From NCBI RefSeq assembly GCF_015711605.1, contig NZ_JABTEZ010000004.1, positions 186,001 to 250,000 of the forward strand: a DNA stretch of 64,000 nt. Direction: 5' to 3'. This stretch comes from Planomonospora sp. ID67723. Its GTDB lineage: Bacteria > Actinomycetota > Actinomycetes > Streptosporangiales > Streptosporangiaceae. Shown here piece after piece: positions 59,384 through 64,000 of the stretch. The notes under the pieces are model-generated. The model was not told where the DNA came from. It made no database searches and saw nothing but the letters and a program-made list of their open reading frames with translations. A program made the position numbers and the translations under genes. The first letter of the stretch is position 1, and each line of letters starts with the position of its first letter.

Positions 59384-60052
59384 CTAGGGCGTGAACCGGT
59401 AGCCCATGCCGGGTTCGGTGATCAGATGGGCCGGGCGGGCGGGGTCGGGCTCCAGCTTCCGGCGCAGCTGGGCCATGTACTGGCGCAGGTAGTGGGTCTC
59501 CTTGGCGTAGCCGGCGCCCCACACCTCGGCGAGCATCTGGCGCTGGCTGATCAACCGGCCCGGGTTGCGTAGCAGCAGCTCCAGCAGGCGCCATTCGGTC
59601 GGGGTCAGCCGCACATCGCCGGAGACCGTCTTGGCGGCCAGATCGACCGTGCGCTCCCCGATCCGGAACTGCGCCGGCTGCGTCTCATGTGGTGAGGCGC
59701 GGCGGGTGACGGCCCGGATCCGAGCCAGGAGTTCTTCGATGTCGAACGGTTTGGTGACGTAGTCGTCGGCGCCGGCGTCCAAGGCGTCGATCTTGTCCTG
59801 GCTGCCCGCCCGGCCCGACAGCACGATGATCGGCACGGACGTCCAGCCGCGCAGGCCGTGAACCACTTCCACGCCGTCGATGTCGGGCAGGCCCAGATCC
59901 AGCACGACCACGTCGGGGTGGAATTGCGCGGCCTGGCGCAGCGCGGAGCCGCCGTCATCGGCCAGGGTGACTTCGTAGTGGCGGGCGGCCAGATTGATGC
60001 GCAGCGCCCGCAGCAGCTGCGGCTCGTCGTCGACGATCAGGACGCGGGTCAC
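59384..60052 (-). CDS. kdpE: KdpE-type response regulator (OmpR family)
   Basis: This encodes 222 residues. The receiver has VLIVDDEPQLLRALRINLAA with the acidic pocket, phospho-Asp in DVVVLDLGLPDIDGVEV, and Lys in DDYVTKPFDIEELLARI. The winged-helix effector has LTPTEWRLLELLLRNPGRLI, ETHYLRQYMAQLRRKLEPDP and ITEPGMGYRF. The LRQYMAQLRRKLE helix is characteristic of KdpE. Its ATG overlaps the kdpD stop (ATGA). It normally activates kdpFABC under K+ limitation; here the next gene downstream is the APC-type transporter instead. Confidence 0.93.
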   Translation of the reverse strand: MTRVLIVDDEPQLLRALRINLAARHYEVTLADDGGSALRQAAQFHPDVVVLDLGLPDIDGVEVVHGLRGWTSVPIIVLSGRAGSQDKIDALDAGADDYVTKPFDIEELLARIRAVTRRASPHETQPAQFRIGERTVDLAAKTVSGDVRLTPTEWRLLELLLRNPGRLISQRQMLAEVWGAGYAKETHYLRQYMAQLRRKLEPDPARPAHLITEPGMGYRFTP

Positions 60053-62610
60053 GCGTCCTCCTTCGCGGAGGCATGCTCCGCCGTGGGGGGGACGGGCATA
60101 GAAACGATCATGGTGAGTCCGCCTCCGGGGGTCTCGTCGGGAACCAGGGTGCCGCCCATGGCCTCGGTGAGCCCGCGCGCGAGTGCCAGGCCCAGGCCGA
60201 CGCCGGTGTGGGTGTCGCGGTCGCCGAGGCGCTGAAAGGGCAGGAAGACCTGCTCACGGGCCGCGGGCGGGATGCCGGGTCCGCGGTCGATCACGCGGAT
60301 CTCCACGCGGTCGCCGTACCGGCTGGCGGTGACCAGGACCTTGTGATCGGGCGGGCTGTGGCGGGCCGCGTTCGACATCAGGTTGACCAGCACGCGTTCC
60401 AGCAGGGCCGGATCGGCGACGATCTCAGGCAGGTCCAGAGGGATGTCGCCTTCGACGCGCTCGCGCAGTGGGCCCAGGGTGTCGATGGAATGCGGCACGA
60501 TCTCCTCCAGCGCCACCGGATGTGCGGCCAGGCCGAGCACGCCGGCCTGCAGGCGGCTCATGTCGAGCAGGTTGGCCACCAGCCGGTCCAGCATGGCCAG
60601 GGATTCGGCGGCGGTGGCCAGGAGCTCGGCGCGGTCGTCGTCGCTCCAGTCGATCTCGGTGCTGCGCAGGCTGTCGACGGCCGCCTTGGCCGAGGCGAGC
60701 GGGGTGCGCAGGTCGTGGCTGACGGCGGCCAGCAGGGCGGTGCGCATCTTGTCGGCCTCGGCCAGCGGCCGGGCCCGCGCTGCCTCCTGCTGCAGGCGTT
60801 CCTGGCGCAGGGCGACAGCGGCCTCGGTGGCGAAGGCCTCCAGCACCCGGCGGTCGGAGGCCTTCAGCAGTCGCCCGCGGACCGCCAGCACCAGGGAGGC
60901 GTCGATGGCGACGTCGGTGTCGGCGGTGGCCGGGTGGGTGCAGGGCGGGCCGCCGGAGGTGGCCAGGATGCGCCAGGCTCCGGGATCACCGCGGTCTTCG
61001 AGGCCCGGCTCGCCGACGCGTTCCAGGAGCGTCACCGAGGTCAGGGCGAAGGTCTCGCGCAGCCGGGCCAGCAGGGAGGCCAGCGCGGCCTGGCCGCGCA
61101 GCACGTGCCCGGCCAGGGTGGACAGCACCTCGGCCTCCGCACCGGCGCGGGCGGCCTCTTCGGTCCGGCGGGCGGCCAGGTCGACGATGGTGCTGACCGT
61201 GACCGCGACCAGCACGAACACGATGAGCGCGAGCAGGTTGTCCGCATCGGCTACGAACAGGGTGTGCAGAGGCGGGGTGAAGAACCAGTTGAGCAGGGCG
61301 GATCCGCCCACGGCGGCGGTGATCGCCGGCCATCTGCCGCCGAGCAGGGCCACGCCGACGACCAGCAACAAAAACAGCAGGATCCTGCTGGACAGGCTCA
61401 CCGCCCCGCCCAGCCAGACGAGTGCTGCGGCCAGGGCGGGCAGGCCGAGTGCGGTCAGGCACCACCCGGCGATCCGCCGGGTCCGGGAAATCCCGGCACG
61501 CGAGCGTGACGGTCGCCGCCGACCGGTGGCGGTCTGCTCGTGGGTGACCATGTGGACGTCGATGGAACCGGACAGCGCGATGGTCTCCACGCCGACGCCG
61601 CGAGAGCGCAGGCGGGCCAGCCGGCCGCGGCGGGAGGCGCCCAGCACCAGTTGGGTGGCGTTGACGCCGCGGGCGAAGTCCAGCAGCGCGCGCGCGACGT
61701 CGTCGCCCACCACCTGGTGGTAGGAGCCTCCGAGGGCTTCGACCAGCGTGCGCTGGCGGGCCAGATGGGCCGGACCCGCGTCGGCCAGGCCACCGCCCGC
61801 GCGGGTGACGTGCACGGCCAGCAGGTCGGCGCCCTTGGTCCGGCCGGCGATGCGGGCCGCCCGCCGGATCAGCGTCTCGCCCTCCGGACCGCCGGTGAGC
61901 GCCACCACGACCCGCTCCCGCGCCCCCCAGGGCGCGGCGATGCCGTGCTCGACGCGATAACGTTCCAGCTGCTCGTCGACTTTTCCCGCCACCCACAGCA
62001 GCGCCAGCTCCCGCAGCGCGGTCAGGTTCCCCTCGCGGAAGTAGTTCGACAGCGCCGCGTCGATCTCCTGCGGTGCGTAGACGTTGCCGTGCGCCAGGCG
62101 GCGGCGCAGTGCCTGGGGGGTCATGTCGACCAGCTCGACCTGTTCGGCCCGCCGTACGACCTCGTCCGGCACGGTCTCGTGCTGTGCCACTCCGGTGATC
62201 TGCCGCACCACGTCGCCGACCGACTCCAGGTGCTGGATGTTGACCGTGGAGACGACGTCGATGCCGGCGTCCAGGATCTCCTCGACGTCCTGCCAGCGCT
62301 TGGCGTTCTTCGACCCCGGAGCGTTGGTGTGAGCGAGCTCGTCGATGAGGGCGACTTCCGGCCGCCGGGCGATGACCGCCTCGGTGTCCAACTCGGTGAA
62401 GATCTCACCCCGATGGGCCAGGGTCTTGCGGGGGACGAGCTCCATGCCGTCCGACAGCCCGGCGGTGCGGGTACGGCCGTGGGTCTCCACCAGGCCAATG
62501 ACCACATCCCTGCCGCGCTCCACCCCGCGACGCCCCTCGCTCAGCATCGCGAAGGTCTTGCCCACCCCCGGCGCCGCACCCAGGTAGACCCGCAGCCGCC
62601 CCCGTGGCAT
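60049..62610 (-). CDS. kdpD: KdpD sensor histidine kinase
   Basis: This encodes 853 residues from ATG 62610 (MPRGRLRVYLGAAPGVGKTF); ATG 62622 is an alternative, while codons further upstream belong to the IS30 flank. The N-terminal KdpD domain has Walker A GAAPGVGKT and the DELAHTNAPGSKNAKRWQDV motif, followed by a universal-stress-like domain (VVALTGGPEGETLIRRAARI). Four membrane helices lie near residues 400-500, then a GAF-like domain, the phospho-His box AAVSHDLRTPLASAKAAVDS and HATPase motifs (NLMSNAARHS, RVIDRGPGIP, GVGLGLALARGL). It senses low K+ and phosphorylates the adjacent KdpE. Confidence 0.95.
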   Translation of the reverse strand: MPRGRLRVYLGAAPGVGKTFAMLSEGRRGVERGRDVVIGLVETHGRTRTAGLSDGMELVPRKTLAHRGEIFTELDTEAVIARRPEVALIDELAHTNAPGSKNAKRWQDVEEILDAGIDVVSTVNIQHLESVGDVVRQITGVAQHETVPDEVVRRAEQVELVDMTPQALRRRLAHGNVYAPQEIDAALSNYFREGNLTALRELALLWVAGKVDEQLERYRVEHGIAAPWGARERVVVALTGGPEGETLIRRAARIAGRTKGADLLAVHVTRAGGGLADAGPAHLARQRTLVEALGGSYHQVVGDDVARALLDFARGVNATQLVLGASRRGRLARLRSRGVGVETIALSGSIDVHMVTHEQTATGRRRPSRSRAGISRTRRIAGWCLTALGLPALAAALVWLGGAVSLSSRILLFLLLVVGVALLGGRWPAITAAVGGSALLNWFFTPPLHTLFVADADNLLALIVFVLVAVTVSTIVDLAARRTEEAARAGAEAEVLSTLAGHVLRGQAALASLLARLRETFALTSVTLLERVGEPGLEDRGDPGAWRILATSGGPPCTHPATADTDVAIDASLVLAVRGRLLKASDRRVLEAFATEAAVALRQERLQQEAARARPLAEADKMRTALLAAVSHDLRTPLASAKAAVDSLRSTEIDWSDDDRAELLATAAESLAMLDRLVANLLDMSRLQAGVLGLAAHPVALEEIVPHSIDTLGPLRERVEGDIPLDLPEIVADPALLERVLVNLMSNAARHSPPDHKVLVTASRYGDRVEIRVIDRGPGIPPAAREQVFLPFQRLGDRDTHTGVGLGLALARGLTEAMGGTLVPDETPGGGLTMIVSMPVPPTAEHASAKEDA

Positions 62611-62719
62611 GCCGATCACCATTTCCCCGATCTCGAAACCTCGCCCAGCCCTCCAGGAGAAGGACCAAGACCCATGAAATAGCGATAATCGGAGCTTCCC
62701 CCGCATCTTGACGCTTTCT

Positions 62720-62998
62720 CTACGCCGCCGGAGGGGTTGTTGACGCGATCCATACGCGTCTTGCCGGCGCGCCCGGGCATGGGCCTGCGCGTCGGCAGGA
62801 CCGGCCCGGTAGTGCTCGCGGCCGCCGTTGCGGGGCCTGGCGCACGCCACCGCTTTGCGCGAGTAAACGGCGGATGCGGTGCATGGAGGCGCCCAGTGCG
62901 CGGCCCATCACGTTGAACGACTCCCCGTTGCGCCATCGCCGCCAGATCTCGTCTTGCTGAGCGGGGGAGAACCCGTAGTCCCGCACACACACCTCCAT
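62720..62998 (-). pseudogene. IS30-like transposase N-terminal fragment
   Basis: The minus-strand sequence GFSPAQQDEIWRRWRNGESF then NVMGRALGASMHRIRRLLAQ SGGVR is the N-terminal helix-turn-helix of an IS30-type transposase. After about 62850 the frame loses similarity and no catalytic domain follows, so only the first 50 or so residues remain. Confidence 0.6.
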
Positions 62999-63100
62999 GG
63001 CCCACATGATCATCCATGGGTGGTGCGTTGATCCCTTGAGGGTGCCACCACGACGAACGTGATCGATCGCTCCGCTTGCCGAGCCGGTGGCTTCGGGGTT

Positions 63101-63919
63101 TCAGTCAAAGGCGGGAAGCGAGGGAACAGCAGCGAGGCCGAGATAACGGCCTGCTGCGTTCAGAGCCGTACGGACATCGTCGGCGACCTGCTGTACGACG
63201 GAGTCCCCGCAGGCTTCAGGGGAGTGACCGAAGCCGATCCACACCTCGGCTGTGGTGCGGCCCCGGGAGATCCGCTCGCTGCAGGCGCCCGGTACGAGTT
63301 CCCCGAAGATGAGCAGTTCCTGTAGGCCCGCCGGGCGCCACCAGGCGAGCCACTGCGGTGACTCGTTGACGGCCCGGACGAGGCGTTCGGCGGCCTGGGC
63401 GTAGGCGCTGCCATGCGGCAGGCCGCGATCGGTGATGCTCCAGAACGCCTGCAGCCATTGCTTGCCGGGGTGGGAGTGGTCCGCGACGAACGGGGCGGCC
63501 GGCTCCTGCGGTTCCCCGTGCAGGGCCTTTCGGTAGGGGGCCAGGTGCTTCAGGAACTCCGGCCAGTCCGCGGCCCGGACCTCGCTGAGATAGTTGTCGT
63601 CGGCACGGGTGGCCAGATCGAACGCGACGGCGGCCAGCCGACGCAGGTCAGCGGAGACGGTGAAGGGGTTGCGGTCCAGCCAGTGATGAGCGACCTCATC
63701 GGGAGCGATTCCTGAGATGCGGGCTGCGACCAGGCAGGCGATCGCCAGGGCGGCCTCCACTTGGCCCTCCTCGGCGTAGTCCTCGTTGTCTCGGACGAAC
63801 TCGTCGAGCACCTCGGTCATAGCCGCCGCGATGTCATCGCTTTCTTCCAGTTCCGCGATGGCGTCGGCGGCCTCGTCGCTGTCGAAGGGGCCCTCGAAGA
63901 AGGGCGTCTGGTCATCCAT
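63101..63919 (-). CDS. DUF4259-like protein
   Basis: This encodes 272 residues from ATG 63919 (MDDQTPFFEGPFDSDEAADA). The opening FFEGPFDSDEAADAIAELEE, followed by helical segments with EEGQVEAALAIACLVAARIS, corresponds to the DUF4259 pattern (GPFDNDDAADF in relatives). The C-terminal half (HSHPGKQWLQAFWSITDRGL and GFGHSPEACGDSVVQQVADD) resembles uncharacterised actinobacterial proteins and may be a second domain. The product is acidic, cytoplasmic and of unknown function. The frame is open further upstream to 63973 but GACTCC-rich sequence precedes, without a ribosome site. Confidence 0.7.
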   Translation of the reverse strand: MDDQTPFFEGPFDSDEAADAIAELEESDDIAAAMTEVLDEFVRDNEDYAEEGQVEAALAIACLVAARISGIAPDEVAHHWLDRNPFTVSADLRRLAAVAFDLATRADDNYLSEVRAADWPEFLKHLAPYRKALHGEPQEPAAPFVADHSHPGKQWLQAFWSITDRGLPHGSAYAQAAERLVRAVNESPQWLAWWRPAGLQELLIFGELVPGACSERISRGRTTAEVWIGFGHSPEACGDSVVQQVADDVRTALNAAGRYLGLAAVPSLPAFD

Positions 63920-64000
63920 ACCGCGACTCCTTCCCAAAGGGGCGATCAGGGTATGCGCAGGAGTCACGGTCATGTCCAGCGAGGTGGTGTACGCAAGTCG

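Noticed and set aside
1-64000. Search for tRNA, rRNA, riboswitch and CRISPR signals
   Set aside because: By eye I found no T-loop/acceptor pairing, no rRNA-like sequence and no short regularly spaced repeats. Covariance searches could not be run.

Overview
The window is high-GC actinobacterial chromosome. The base composition, GTG/TTG starts, LAL-type LuxR regulators, DrrAB-type ABC transporter, WD40 receptor kinase and PPOX class F420 enzyme all fit a Streptosporangiales- or Streptomyces-like organism. The genus is an inference. I saw no rRNA or tRNA gene and no CRISPR array.

Layout. 0-16.9 kb is a degraded accessory region. It holds a deleted ISL3 transposase, a two-component pair in which both genes are broken, IS3 and IS5 scraps, small secreted proteins, an AraC fragment, a frameshifted membrane/coiled-coil gene and a barstar-like protein. 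Its intact island is a quinone-reductase-like oxidoreductase divergent from a large LuxR ATPase regulator, with a palindrome between them. 17.2-25.7 kb is better kept: MFS exporter/MerR, then a PadR-DUF1048-DrrA-DrrB-P450 operon behind tandem operator-like repeats, then (after a scrap zone) an MBL hydrolase divergent from a MerR regulator. 26-28.5 kb is a Ser/Thr kinase with WD40 repeats.

29-38 kb is an ordered accessory metabolic block. A five-gene minus-strand run (HXXEE membrane protein, membrane-anchored alpha/beta hydrolase, TrmO-like protein, SDR with a non-canonical active site, two-domain carboxymuconolactone-decarboxylase-like protein) faces a two-half barrel-like protein across a long inverted repeat. 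A giant LAL regulator converges on the latter. A second hydrolase is divergent from a TetR regulator that carries an additional C-terminal helix-turn-helix.

38-52.4 kb is the mobile-element zone. It contains IS256, IS3, IS630, TnpB and group II intron remnants, a 560-bp inverted repeat made of two IS256 3' ends, an IS630 nested in one of them with a TA duplication, and three partial saccharopine-dehydrogenase-like genes. One of these is interrupted by a TnpB fragment. The saccharopine-like fragments surround a hydrolase, a Baeyer-Villiger-type flavin monooxygenase and a flavin amine oxidase, which look like one pathway locus eroded by transposition.

52.4-54 kb is a TetR/SDR divergent pair with two matching palindromic operators. 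54.5-62.6 kb is an intact minus-strand ion-homeostasis block in the order kdpD, kdpE, APC-type transporter, TrkH-type K+ channel subunit, CorA and a 44-residue membrane peptide, with no kdpFABC in the window. The last gene is a DUF4259-like protein. Recurrent themes are divergent regulator/target pairs with visible palindromes and pervasive pseudogenisation by single-base indels, nonsense codons and IS insertion.
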